Shown here piece after piece: positions 17,751-26,497 of a stretch of 64,000 bases of DNA. Each line of letters begins with the position of its first letter. The stretch's first letter is position 1. A program made the position numbers and the translations under genes. The stretch comes from Polaribacter sp. ALD11 (GTDB lineage: Bacteria; Bacteroidota; Bacteroidia; Flavobacteriales; Flavobacteriaceae), in NCBI RefSeq assembly GCF_002831685.1, contig NZ_CP025119.1:1027001-1091000 (forward strand), written 5' to 3'. The notes below the pieces were generated by a model. The model was not told the DNA's origin and did not search any database. It was given only the letters and a program-made list of their open reading frames with translations.

Positions 17751-19010
17751 TTATTTTCCTCTTATTATATCTACAGGATCTATTTTACTTGCTTTTTTAG
17801 AAGGGAAATACCCTGCGAAATAAGTAGTGATGATAGAAAATACAGCCCCAATCAAATAGAATTTTGGGTTGTAATTTATGGGGTATGTTTTTACGGCTGG
17901 CAAGGAAGCGGTATTGAATGGAATTTCACCAATCAATGCAGATAGTCCTAATCCAAATAGCAATCCCAACGCTCCACCAACAATACCAATAGTTAAGGCA
18001 ATGGTGATGAATATAGAGTTAACATCTTTACCTGAAAAGCCAGTAGCTTTAAGAATGGCAATAGAGTCCATTTTTTCATAAATCATCATATTAAGAATAT
18101 TGTAAATCCCAAATCCAGCAACAATAAGTAATGTTATGCCCACTGCATAAGAAATTAGTGTCCGTACAGAACTACCAGTTTCAAATTGCGCATTGGCTGT
18201 TTGAATATCAATCGCCTCTACTTCAAACAATGTGTTGTACCTTTTTGCAAGGGCTGGTGCCAGAGTCATATCAAATAATTTAATCTGAATATCGGTAACA
18301 TAACTTTTAGGCTTACCTAGTATTTTTTGAGTAGTAGCGAGTGTTGCATAGCTTTGAACTTTGTCTACCTCATCTACTCCTGATTGAAAAAAACCAACTA
18401 CTTTCAAAGGAAATCGAATTCCATCGCTTGTCGTTATTTGAATGTTGTCACCAATCTGAACGAGCATTTTCTTAGCAGCACCAATGCCTAAAATGATACT
18501 ATTAGGTGTGTTTTTTAAATTAATAGTTTTACCTTTCACTACGTAATCCTGAAACGTAAAAAGCTTATTTTCTGCATCTACATCAATACCGTTTATGACA
18601 CCCGTTAAATTAATTGTGCCTACATTATAAAAAATGGGCACTGTGGTTTTTGGTGCAACACCACGAACATTCGAATCCTTTTTTAGGGCTTTGATGATGG
18701 CTTCACTATTCCGTATTTCTGGTAGCTCAATTTTAGGTTTAATATGTCTTACAAAATGATAAGCCTTGGGGTATGCTGTTGATCTGGCAATGGGTTGCAC
18801 CTTCGATGGTAATATTTCATTATAAAGTCTTACATGCGGCGTACGGTTTAATATCAAATTATCGAGCAAATCGTTTAATCCTGTCATAAAACTCAGCAAA
18901 GCGATAAACATCATAATACTGAAGGTAACCCCAAAGGCAGCAACCGCAGTTTGCTTTAGCCTAGCGGTGAGCAAAGCCATTGAAATTCGAGTAATGAGCT
19001 TAATTTTCAT
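17751..19010 (-). CDS. ABC transporter permease, FtsX/MacB-LolE type
   Basis: This 419-residue protein has one N-terminal helix, a large periplasmic MacB-PCD-like domain and three C-terminal helices, ending with the FtsX signature (FGIYNILNMMIYEKMDSIAILKATGFSGKDV and GYFPSKKASKIDPVDIIRGK). It overlaps the adaptor gene by 1 nt and is followed by the ATPase gene. This mechanotransmission-type permease does not move substrate through the inner membrane but drives periplasmic conformational work. Its cargo is unknown. Confidence 0.92.
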   Translation of the reverse strand: MKIKLITRISMALLTARLKQTAVAAFGVTFSIMMFIALLSFMTGLNDLLDNLILNRTPHVRLYNEILPSKVQPIARSTAYPKAYHFVRHIKPKIELPEIRNSEAIIKALKKDSNVRGVAPKTTVPIFYNVGTINLTGVINGIDVDAENKLFTFQDYVVKGKTINLKNTPNSIILGIGAAKKMLVQIGDNIQITTSDGIRFPLKVVGFFQSGVDEVDKVQSYATLATTQKILGKPKSYVTDIQIKLFDMTLAPALAKRYNTLFEVEAIDIQTANAQFETGSSVRTLISYAVGITLLIVAGFGIYNILNMMIYEKMDSIAILKATGFSGKDVNSIFITIALTIGIVGGALGLLFGLGLSALIGEIPFNTASLPAVKTYPINYNPKFYLIGAVFSIITTYFAGYFPSKKASKIDPVDIIRGK

Positions 19011-20083
19011 TACTCTGGAAGAATAAGCTCTTCATTTTCATCTATACCTGAAATAATCTCTACCATTTGGTAATCTTTCAAACCCGTTTTTACAATAAAC
19101 CTCTTCCCAAATTTATTTACAACTATAGAGTCATTCAGCAGGTAATTTCTTGGTATAAGTAATGCCTCTTTTTTTGTTTTAATGACCACATTGGCTTCAA
19201 AGGAAATATTTGGGTATAGTGTAGTTGGTGGACTTGCAAATTCCGCTTCAATGGTAAAAGTTTTACTTTTCAAATTCATCATTGGATTTATTTTTGACAC
19301 CACAGCATTAAACACAGAATCGCGATAGCTATTCAATACAACCAATACCGGCATGCCTACTTGAATGTCTACAATATCATATTCATCTATTTGCATTTCA
19401 AGGAGATATTTTTTATCATCTCCAATTATAGCAATTGATATTTGAGGTGTTACAATTTCGCCCTTAGAGATATTTATTTGATACACCTTACCTTTTACTT
19501 TACTTCTCACAAGATAATCACTTGTGTTTTTATTACTGATTAGTAGATTGTTTTTGGCTTGCCTAGAGAGATACTCCAGTTGCCTTTCGACCTCTTCCAA
19601 CTTTTCTTTTGCAGACTCATAAGTGTTTTTAGACTTTTTAACAGTAAGTTCTTTCTGCTCTAAGACAACTTTAGATCCAATATTTTGCGCCCATAGCCTT
19701 TCTTGTCTTTCTAGCATAATTGCATCATTTTCCATTTGACTTTTTGCCAAATCGACAAACGACTTCGCTTCTTCTAATTTCCCACGATTCACATTATAGG
19801 CATTAAAATTAGCTGATAATTTAGCGTTGTCCGATATCAAACGTTGTGCATCATTAATAATAGATATAATGGGAGAACCAATCTCTACGGTTACTCCTTC
19901 GTCTGCAAATACCTCATCAACAATGCCACTTACTGTTGCAAAAACCTGGTATTGATTTTCACTTACAATAAGCCCTGAAGCATACACAGATTCCGTGATA
20001 GATTGTTTTACAGGGCTTATCGTGTCCTGTTTCGTTTGACAAGCACTGCATATAATTAATGCAAAGAGAAAAAGACATTTCAT
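19010..20083 (-). CDS. Periplasmic adaptor (HlyD/MacA family) lipoprotein
   Basis: This 357-residue protein starts with a lipoprotein signal (MKCLFLFALIICSACQ). It then has a biotinyl-lipoyl-like half motif (VFATVSGIVDEVFADEGVTVEIGSPI), a long alpha-helical hairpin of about residues 75-165, the second half motif (VRSKVKGKVYQINISKGEIV) and beta-barrel and membrane-proximal domains. This is the MacA/HlyD layout. It is the first gene of the adaptor-permease-ATPase set, 59 nt after the eRF1-like gene. Confidence 0.9.
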   Translation of the reverse strand: MKCLFLFALIICSACQTKQDTISPVKQSITESVYASGLIVSENQYQVFATVSGIVDEVFADEGVTVEIGSPIISIINDAQRLISDNAKLSANFNAYNVNRGKLEEAKSFVDLAKSQMENDAIMLERQERLWAQNIGSKVVLEQKELTVKKSKNTYESAKEKLEEVERQLEYLSRQAKNNLLISNKNTSDYLVRSKVKGKVYQINISKGEIVTPQISIAIIGDDKKYLLEMQIDEYDIVDIQVGMPVLVVLNSYRDSVFNAVVSKINPMMNLKSKTFTIEAEFASPPTTLYPNISFEANVVIKTKKEALLIPRNYLLNDSIVVNKFGKRFIVKTGLKDYQMVEIISGIDENEELILPE

Positions 20084-20142
20084 AGGTTTTAACTATTCTA
20101 ATCAATCAAATGAAATATTTGAACGACTTAAGGTAATCTGGC

Positions 20143-20523
20143 TTATTGCCCTTCAAAATAATTTTTAACAAAAGCCTCTTGTTGATTATCTGTCATCTTA
20201 TCTGCTATTTCAATTCCGATTTTTATATCCTTAAAATGTAAATCGGTCTTCAAGTAATTGTGCAGTTCTGTTTTTGCATTTGTTGGCCCAAATAAAAGTA
20301 CCCTATCATATTTTAAAATGGCATTTGCAATTTCTTTATAAAAAGCTTCATTCATTTGTTGCCTTTTATTATGCATTAATTTTTCACTTCTACTCAATGC
20401 TTCTTCTTTTGTATCAAAAGTAAATTTCGATGTTATCGAATTACTGTGCTTTTTGGAAGTTAAATCAATCAATTTTGCGATTGAATGATCCATCCAGATA
20501 CCTACGTTTTTTTGTGTTTTCAT
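20143..20523 (-). CDS. Small protein resembling bacterial eRF1-like (baeRF) ribosome-associated proteins
   Basis: From ATG 20523 this is 126 residues beginning MKTQKNVGIWMDHSIAKLIDL, with a later segment ILKYDRVLLFGPTNAKTELHNYL and DKMTDNQQEAFVKNYF. I chose this start because the longer frame (to 20568) would run back into the upstream HPF-like gene, and 20523 leaves a 7-nt gap. The GIWMDHxxA opening and LLFGPTNAK strand-turn resemble the small Rossmann-like domain of release-factor-like proteins, but this is a weak match from memory. Following an HPF-like gene, a role at stalled or hibernating ribosomes is plausible. Confidence 0.6.
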   Translation of the reverse strand: MKTQKNVGIWMDHSIAKLIDLTSKKHSNSITSKFTFDTKEEALSRSEKLMHNKRQQMNEAFYKEIANAILKYDRVLLFGPTNAKTELHNYLKTDLHFKDIKIGIEIADKMTDNQQEAFVKNYFEGQ

Positions 20524-20530
20524 TTGTATT

Positions 20531-20860
20531 TTAATTAAGTGGTTTTTCATTATTTTGTATCCGCCCAAGAATTGTTTCTAAAGAAGCTGTAAGTTTATCG
20601 ACAGCACCTGATACAGCAAGTTCAACAGTATTGGCCTGACATGAAACGGCTAACGGTTGTCTGCCTTCAATTCTAGTTTCCAACAAGCATCTCATAACAT
20701 TATGTCCTTCCTTTTTTCCATTTTCATCTGATAGATGTACTTCTATTCTTGTAATATGGGATTCGAAAATTTTTACCCCTTCTGCTATCAAAGAAGTAAA
20801 ATAATGCTGATCTTTTTCATCTCCAGGAATTGTTTTATCGGTATTAAATTGAATTTTCAT
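20531..20860 (-). CDS. HPF/RaiA-family ribosome hibernation factor
   Basis: This 109-residue protein has the short single-domain HPF/RaiA layout: an N-terminal strand MKIQFNTDKTIPG, ITRIEVHLSDENGKKEG, then CLLETRIEGRQPLAVSCQANTVELAVSGAVDKLTASLETILGR. The family binds the 30S decoding centre and silences ribosomes in stationary phase or hypoxia. It lacks the C-terminal dimerisation domain of long HPF. It is distinct enough from housekeeping HPF to be a stress-specific paralogue. It sits between two small stress proteins in the leftward run. Confidence 0.85.
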   Translation of the reverse strand: MKIQFNTDKTIPGDEKDQHYFTSLIAEGVKIFESHITRIEVHLSDENGKKEGHNVMRCLLETRIEGRQPLAVSCQANTVELAVSGAVDKLTASLETILGRIQNNEKPLN

Positions 20861-20891
20861 TGTTGTGTTTTTATTGGTTTAATTATTCTTT

Positions 20892-21095
20892 TTATTTATT
20901 ATGTGTGTTGGCATAATTACTTACAATCTCTTTTAAAGAATTATAGTAATCTTCTAGGTTTTTAATATCTACCTCATCTTCTTTAGAATCGTTCATTGGT
21001 ATTTCAATAATGTATTTAGACAACTCAGGAAATTCGTTGTGAATTTTAGCTGTGATGCTTATTATATTCTGTTCCAGTTCTATCTTCGTTTTCAT
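20892..21095 (-). CDS. 67-residue acidic helical protein, family otherwise unknown
   Basis: This small soluble protein (MKTKIELEQNIISITAKIHNEFPELSKYIIEIPM...NLEDYYNSLKEIVSNYAN) is mostly helical. It is clearly related to the broken 65-codon gene at 32442-32636: both share an N-terminal helix, a (F/Y)PEL(S/Y) motif, a short loop and a C-terminal L-x-D-Y-x-(N/D)-S-L helix. The pairing suggests a small protein family tied to this regulon. I cannot assign a function. It precedes the HPF-like gene by 31 nt. Confidence 0.7.
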   Translation of the reverse strand: MKTKIELEQNIISITAKIHNEFPELSKYIIEIPMNDSKEDEVDIKNLEDYYNSLKEIVSNYANTHNK

Positions 21096-21185
21096 TTATT
21101 TTTTATTAAGTTGAAGTTCCTTGAATGTGTGTTTTTATGATAATTTATTGATTTGATAAAATTACTTGTCAGATAAGACCTCATC

Positions 21186-22556
21186 TTAAAAATGGAATTC
21201 CTTACTTTCATAAAGTTTAGGTATCGTCACGTTCCAATTGAAAGTGTCTTTAAGTTTTACTCGAAAAGCATCTAAGGACGACGGTTCGCCGTGTATTAGA
21301 AAAACTTCTTCAGGAACATTCTTAATGTCTGTTAACCAATCTAAAAGCTCTGTCTGGTCTGCGTGCGCAGATAAACTTTCAATTTGATGAACTGTTGCTT
21401 TTACTGGAATCCATTTTCCGAAGAATTTAAGTTCGTGTGCACCGTCTAACAATTGTCTACCTCTTGTGCCTTCAGCTTGATAGCCTACCAGCAGTACGGT
21501 TGTTGTTGGCTCGTCTATAAGTTGTTTTAAATACGTTAATACACGTCCGCCTGTTACCATACCACTTCCAGCAATCACAATTTTTGGGCGTGGAGCATCT
21601 ATTGTTTCCCAAGTTTCACGATACGATGTAATAATATTCATTCGTTTTTGCATCTCTAGAAACTCTTTAGGTGGAATCTTATGCCATTTTGAAAATCGCT
21701 CAAAAACAGCAAGTACATTATTCCCCATAGGACTGTCTATAAATATTGGAATGTTAGGTATTCTGTTCTCTTTGTGTAATTTATAAAGGAGGTACATTAA
21801 TAATTGTAACCGTTCTACAGCAAAGGAAGGAATGATTAAACTCCCCTGAGTATCGATGGTGTGATTGATAAGTGTTACCAATTTTTCTGTAACACTCTCT
21901 GTAGGATGTAATTTATTCCCGTACGTACTTTCTATAAACAGATAATCTGCTCGTGTTGGTTTTTGAGGTGGAGCTAAGAGTACATCATTACTTCTTCCTA
22001 TATCACCAGAAAAAACCATTATTTTTCCAAAGATATCTAACTCGATAAATGTAGCACCTAATATGTGACCATTGTATTTAAACCGATACTTCACATTTTT
22101 AGAGATAGCATACCAAGTATCTAGTTCCGCAGATTTAAATAGACCAATTGTACTCTCTGCTTCTTTAACAGTATAAAATGGTTTGGCAGGAGCATGTTTA
22201 GAATAGCCTTCTTTATTGGCTTTTTTAGCTTCTTCTTCGTGGATTTTACCACTGTCTTTAAGAATAATCTCGGTAATTGCTAAAGTAGGTGCTGTACCAA
22301 TAACGGTTCCTCTAAAACCTTGCTTTAGCAAACGAGGTAGGTATCCTGTGTGATCTAGATGACCGTGAGTTAACAATATTGTTCCAATGGTCTTAACATC
22401 AAAAGGAATAGGATTCCAGTTTTGTTCTCGGAGTTCCTTTAAGCCTTGAAACATTCCACAATCTATCATAAAGTTGCCTTCTGAGGTTTCAATAATAAAT
22501 TTAGAACCAGTAACCGTTCCTGCTGCTCCAAAGAAATGAATTTTAACAGTTTTCAT
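21186..22556 (-). CDS. MBL-fold/beta-CASP RNase (Ysh1-like)
   Basis: From ATG 22556 this 456-residue protein begins MKTVKIHFFGAAGTVTGSKF and has the metal motif HGHLDHTGYLPRL (HxHxDH), FSGDIGRSNDVLL, the beta-CASP region (SFAVERLQLLMYLLYKL, GSGMVTGGR) and the C-terminal SAHADQTELLDWL and LIHGEPSS motifs. This is the complete family layout of RNA-processing exonucleases related to CPSF73/Ysh1. I prefer start 22556 to the longer frame because 22561 is the end of the upstream nuclease gene. The two genes are thus almost contiguous, suggesting joint function in nucleic acid turnover. Confidence 0.93.
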   Translation of the reverse strand: MKTVKIHFFGAAGTVTGSKFIIETSEGNFMIDCGMFQGLKELREQNWNPIPFDVKTIGTILLTHGHLDHTGYLPRLLKQGFRGTVIGTAPTLAITEIILKDSGKIHEEEAKKANKEGYSKHAPAKPFYTVKEAESTIGLFKSAELDTWYAISKNVKYRFKYNGHILGATFIELDIFGKIMVFSGDIGRSNDVLLAPPQKPTRADYLFIESTYGNKLHPTESVTEKLVTLINHTIDTQGSLIIPSFAVERLQLLMYLLYKLHKENRIPNIPIFIDSPMGNNVLAVFERFSKWHKIPPKEFLEMQKRMNIITSYRETWETIDAPRPKIVIAGSGMVTGGRVLTYLKQLIDEPTTTVLLVGYQAEGTRGRQLLDGAHELKFFGKWIPVKATVHQIESLSAHADQTELLDWLTDIKNVPEEVFLIHGEPSSLDAFRVKLKDTFNWNVTIPKLYESKEFHF

Positions 22557-22560
22557 ATTT

Positions 22561-23397
22561 TTATGATTTACCACAAAGAAGATTTATCTCTTTGAGAATA
22601 TTTTGCTTTCTTTTTTCTGAAACTCCTAAATGATCTAAATAAAAAGTATCATTTAAAAGTTGTCTACACAATACAACATCTCTACTTAATAAAAATTGTT
22701 TTTCTCTCATAGTCATTAATGAAGAAACTGTAATGGGATATAAACCTAAGCGGTCAATTCTATCTTTAAGTCCGTTATTTTCTGGAAAATCCCAACTTAG
22801 CAAATGAAGGCCACAACATTTTCCGTAGGTTATTGCATCTTTTGTAAACTGAGTATTTGTAACCACCCAACCTTCCGTTGGGCAATTGCTATCTTTAACA
22901 TAGTTGGCAACCACGTCATTATATCTAGAATGAATATATAACGGAATTTTTACGTTACATTTAATACTTCTATCACTATGAAATTTACATTCTACAATAA
23001 TATATTCTTCTTTTCTTTTTGCAATTACATCCACTTCATGCGTAACACATTTACCTTGTAGTATTTTACCAACTTCAACTTCATAGCCAGAATATTGTAA
23101 AATTGCAGCAACAAACCTTTCAAAAGGAAAACCAGTTGGTCCTAATTCGTAAATGGCTTTTTTTAATTTATATTTAGATGCATAGATAGATTTCTTCTTT
23201 TTTAATAATGCAAATGCTCTATTATAAATTTCTTTTGTAGAAATATCTTGATACAATTCATCTCTCACTACATTTATAATTTGTGAGATACTCTTCTCAT
23301 CGGCTCCACTATGTCGTAACGAGTTCTTTAATTTAGGAACTGAAAATTTTGCGCGCTCGCCAGATGCTTTAAGTATTGTAAATTCCTCTTTTTTCAT
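22561..23397 (-). CDS. ATP-cone domain fused to Mrr-like PD-(D/E)XK nuclease
   Basis: This 278-residue protein has an N-terminal ATP-cone (residues 5-85), the nucleotide-sensing domain of ribonucleotide reductases and NrdR. A Mrr/restriction-endonuclease-like domain follows, with the catalytic pattern D123 ... E136-x-K138 (EVDVIAKRKEEYIIVECKFH). A helical C-terminal region completes it. The combination suggests a nuclease gated by ATP/dATP level. It is immediately followed by the beta-CASP RNase gene. No methyltransferase is nearby, so it is unlikely to be a classical restriction enzyme. Confidence 0.85.
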   Translation of the reverse strand: MKKEEFTILKASGERAKFSVPKLKNSLRHSGADEKSISQIINVVRDELYQDISTKEIYNRAFALLKKKKSIYASKYKLKKAIYELGPTGFPFERFVAAILQYSGYEVEVGKILQGKCVTHEVDVIAKRKEEYIIVECKFHSDRSIKCNVKIPLYIHSRYNDVVANYVKDSNCPTEGWVVTNTQFTKDAITYGKCCGLHLLSWDFPENNGLKDRIDRLGLYPITVSSLMTMREKQFLLSRDVVLCRQLLNDTFYLDHLGVSEKRKQNILKEINLLCGKS

Positions 23398-23415
23398 ATA
23401 TATGATTTTAGCATT

Positions 23416-23600
23416 CTAGTTTCTTAAATAGTTTAATACTACTGTAAGTATATTGGCATTTTGATCTATACCTTTTACCATTGGGTTTGAGAAAACGTCT
23501 CCAAATAAACTCTGTTTAATGTTTATAAAAATAATCACCTCGTTTTCCCAACTCTTTGTAAAACAAGACTCGCAAACTATCTTGAGTTGAATTTTAATTA
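23416..23600 (-). pseudogene. C-terminal remnant of a universal stress protein
   Basis: The last about 40 codons read ENEVIIFINIKQSLFGDVFSNPMVKGIDQNAN-ILTVVLNYLRN. They align with the C terminus of the intact Usp at 1835-2683 (INKKHVFFGSIFSSPMVKYLGQNANVPILTLHDLRS). Upstream of this the similarity fades and no start or ATP motif is found. It is a fourth, nearly erased usp copy within the island. Confidence 0.7.
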
Positions 23601-23690
23601 TAAAGCAACACATTAGTCCATTTAAAAGATTATTAATAAGTCAAACAAATATTAATTTTACTTTTATTTGAATTCAGCGATTAACAATAT

Positions 23691-23906
23691 TTAGTTCTCA
23701 ATAATTTTTTTCTTCTCTTGAAACTCTTCCTTATTTATTTCTCCTGAAGCAAAACGCTTCTTTAAGATATCGAGTGGTGTGTCTTTTTTTGCTCTTTCTC
23801 CTGGGATTTTGTAGGGTGTAGCGAAAATCCAAAATAGAACGATTATCCACATAATCCACCAGAAAAAATGCATTCCTACAAATTGGTAATTGTCATAATT
23901 CATCAT
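23691..23906 (-). CDS. Small membrane protein with SHOCT domain
   Basis: This 71-residue protein has one strongly hydrophobic Trp-rich helix (FVGMHFFWWIMWIIVLFWIFA) and a C-terminal SHOCT motif (DTPLDILKKRFASGEINKEEFQEKKKII). SHOCT is a short C-terminal helical module usually found at the end of oligomeric or membrane-linked proteins. The exact role is unknown. It lies 63 nt after the peroxiredoxin gene on the same strand and probably shares its promoter. Confidence 0.88.
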   Translation of the reverse strand: MMNYDNYQFVGMHFFWWIMWIIVLFWIFATPYKIPGERAKKDTPLDILKKRFASGEINKEEFQEKKKIIEN

Positions 23907-23969
23907 AATTTCATTTATTTAAAAGGTTCATATAAAATTATTTTTATTGTATTTTTTTTGAAGGGTTTT

Positions 23970-24689
23970 TTATTTCTTCAAAATAGCTTTTAACACTTCT
24001 TCTTTTCCTAATTTTTTAGTACAGAAAAACCAGTCCTTACATTCCAACTCATCCTTAGAAGTCATTCTTTCTTCGGCAACACCACAGGTTCCCGCAGGCG
24101 AAACAATTACATCATCGCCAGGATTCCAATCTGCTGGAGTTGCTACATTAAAAGCATCAGCTGTTTGCATTGCAATCAATGCTCTATAAATCTCATCAAA
24201 ATTTCTTCCTAAGCTTAGCGGATAATAAATAAGGGCTCTAACAATACTATTTGGATCAATAAAAAACACTGCTCTTACCGCTTGCGTTTTACTTTCACCA
24301 GGTTGAATCATTCCATACTTTTTAGCCACTTCCATCGTAATATCTTCAATTAAAGGAAACTTGACTTCTACATTCTTCATTCCATTAAATTCAATTTTAT
24401 CTTTAATAGTTCGTAACCAAGCAATATGACTGTATAAACCATCAATAGACAAACCAACTAATTGACAATTCGCTTTATTAAATTTACTTTCTAAATGTGC
24501 AAACGTTATAAATTCTGAAGTACAAACAGGTGTAAAATCTGCTGGGTGACTAAACAAGATTACCCATTTTCCGATATAATCTTCTGGAAAATTAATTGCT
24601 CCTTGTGTTGTAACGGCTTTAAATTGAGGTGCTGCGTCTCCTATTCTAGGCAGTGAAGTAATCTGTTCTGTTTCTTGTGTTGCTTCCAT
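23970..24689 (-). CDS. Prx6/1-Cys-type peroxiredoxin
   Basis: This 239-residue AhpC/TSA-family protein has the peroxidatic Cys56 in HPADFTPVCTSEF and the Prx6-type long C terminus. Further cysteines lie near the C terminus (CGVAEERM, ELECKDWFFCTKK), as in archaeal-type Prx6 proteins that can form additional disulphides. It reduces hydrogen and alkyl peroxides in the cytoplasm. Its promoter (24721-24763) has the activator palindrome with a perfect -7 box. It heads a run of leftward genes that continues with short gaps to 12744. Confidence 0.94.
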   Translation of the reverse strand: MEATQETEQITSLPRIGDAAPQFKAVTTQGAINFPEDYIGKWVILFSHPADFTPVCTSEFITFAHLESKFNKANCQLVGLSIDGLYSHIAWLRTIKDKIEFNGMKNVEVKFPLIEDITMEVAKKYGMIQPGESKTQAVRAVFFIDPNSIVRALIYYPLSLGRNFDEIYRALIAMQTADAFNVATPADWNPGDDVIVSPAGTCGVAEERMTSKDELECKDWFFCTKKLGKEEVLKAILKK

Positions 24690-24720
24690 TTCTATTGTAT
24701 TAATTCATATTGATAAAAAC

Positions 24721-24763
24721 CAAAGTTACAGACACAAACTATGAATTGAAATGACATATATCA
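24721..24763 (-). promoter_or_regulatory. Activator palindrome plus -7 box for the peroxiredoxin gene
   Basis: TGACATATATCA (24752-24763) is followed on the minus strand by 23 nt and TAACTTTG (24728-24721), a perfect TAnnTTTG. It lies in the divergent region between peroxiredoxin and the kinase gene. No -7 box at the matching distance points to the kinase. Site 6 of nine. Confidence 0.78.
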
Positions 24764-24852
24764 GCTTTATTAAATATTTGAAAATCAAATTAGTAAAAGA
24801 TGCCTTATGTCATTTTAAATGGCGTAGATTGTAGAACTAAATACCAATAAAA

Positions 24853-26490
24853 GTGAGTAACCAATTACAAGATACAGACCTATTTCAAAGTATATTTCAT
24901 TCATCTGTGGAAGGTATTTTAGTAGTAGATGCAGAAGGTGTCATTATTAAAGCCAATCCAGCTAGCGAACAACTCTTTGGCTATAAGATTGGAGAACTAA
25001 TAGAAAAAAAAGTAGAAAGTCTTATTCCTGAAAAATTCAAAAAAAACCATAAAAGCCATAGAGAAGGTTATATAATAAAGCCAAAGGCAAGACGTATGGG
25101 ACAAGATTTAGAGCTGTGGGGATTAAAAAAAGATGGCTCTCAATTTCAATTAGAAATAAGTTTAAGCCCTGCTACAGTAAAGGAGGAACATGTTGTAATA
25201 GCCTTTATAATTGATGTTACAGAACTTAAAAAAACAGAAAAAAACCTAACAATTAGCCAAGCTCAACTAAAATCTTATTCTGAAGAGTTAGAGGAAAAAG
25301 TTACCAGCAGAACAAATGAACTGACCACTACGGTTCAAAAATTGGTGGCATCTAATTTAAATCTCGAAGATCAGATGCAAGAAACCAAGGAAGCAGAGAA
25401 AAATGCTGCTGCTAGCAAATCCTTATCCTCTGCAATTGCTAAGAGCTTTCCTAATGGTTTTATTATTGTTTTTAACGCTAGTTTAGAAATGCTACTTATA
25501 GAAGGAGAAGCTATTATACAATTAGGGTTAAATAAAATGTATTTTGAAAATGCCAATGTTAATGACATTTCCATCTTTTCCGAAAAACAAAAAAACAAAC
25601 TAAAAAAGGATATCTTAAAAACGATTGCCGGAGAGCACCTTCGTTTCGAAATAGTATATAAAAATAAATATTTCTCTGTAAACACCATTCCCTTACTCGA
25701 TGATGATACTATTATTTCTAGCGCCTTATTTGTATATAGTAATATTACTGAACAAAAAAAAATCGAAAGAGATGCTAAGAATGCATTAAAAAAAGAACAG
25801 GAATTGAACGAATTAAAATCTCGTTTTGTTTCTATGGCATCTCACGAATTTAGAACTCCTTTGAGTGCTATACAGACTTCTGCAATTCTTATTGGTAAAC
25901 AAAATGAAGCTGGTAAGGAACAAAAACGCGAGAAATATGTAACTCAGATAAAGAACAATGTAAAACACTTGGTTGTTATTTTAAACGATTTCTTGTCTCT
26001 AAGTAAGTTAGAAGAAGGAAAAGTTATAGTTAATAAGGAATTGTTTGATTTTGTTGCCCTTTCTAAAACATTTATTGAAGAAGTATCTATGACAAAAAAG
26101 ATAGGAAAGAACCTTATTTTTTCATCACCCGACCACCCTGTTTTTCTTAATCTTGACCCAAAATTAGTTCGCCATATCTTAATGAATTTGGTCTCCAATG
26201 CCATTAAATATTCTCCAAAAAACACATATATTATTATTAAAATTGAAGAAAATAACCACTCTGTTTTTCTTGAAGTTAAAGATGAAGGTATTGGAATTCC
26301 GGCAGAAGAACAAGACAAATTATTCGACCGATTCTTTAGAGCAAAAAATGCGTATAATATTGAAGGAACAGGTTTAGGGCTAAATATTGTAAAACAATAT
26401 GTAGAACTTATGAATGGTACCATCGATTTTAAGAGTAAAATAAATACAGGTACTACTTTCTTATTGAAGTTGCCCAAAACTATTAAATAG
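24853..26490 (+). CDS. Soluble PAS-PAS sensor histidine kinase
   Basis: This 545-residue kinase has PAS1 (about 10-125), a coiled coil (125-190), a second PAS-like domain (190-305), HisKA with the phosphoacceptor His331 in SMASHEFRTPLSAI, and a HATPase domain (N box MNLVSNAIKYSP, DEGIGIP, GTGLGLNI). No membrane helix exists, so it senses a cytoplasmic or diffusible signal. The PAS1 segment FKKNHKSHREGYI carries His66 and His69 where FixL-type PAS domains have their heme ligand. The same His pattern also occurs in many non-heme PAS domains. The start is GTG 24853. It ends 7 nt before the REC-Crp regulator, its obvious partner. Confidence 0.93.
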   Translation: MSNQLQDTDLFQSIFHSSVEGILVVDAEGVIIKANPASEQLFGYKIGELIEKKVESLIPEKFKKNHKSHREGYIIKPKARRMGQDLELWGLKKDGSQFQLEISLSPATVKEEHVVIAFIIDVTELKKTEKNLTISQAQLKSYSEELEEKVTSRTNELTTTVQKLVASNLNLEDQMQETKEAEKNAAASKSLSSAIAKSFPNGFIIVFNASLEMLLIEGEAIIQLGLNKMYFENANVNDISIFSEKQKNKLKKDILKTIAGEHLRFEIVYKNKYFSVNTIPLLDDDTIISSALFVYSNITEQKKIERDAKNALKKEQELNELKSRFVSMASHEFRTPLSAIQTSAILIGKQNEAGKEQKREKYVTQIKNNVKHLVVILNDFLSLSKLEEGKVIVNKELFDFVALSKTFIEEVSMTKKIGKNLIFSSPDHPVFLNLDPKLVRHILMNLVSNAIKYSPKNTYIIIKIEENNHSVFLEVKDEGIGIPAEEQDKLFDRFFRAKNAYNIEGTGLGLNIVKQYVELMNGTIDFKSKINTGTTFLLKLPKTIK

Positions 26491-26497
26491 TGAAATC

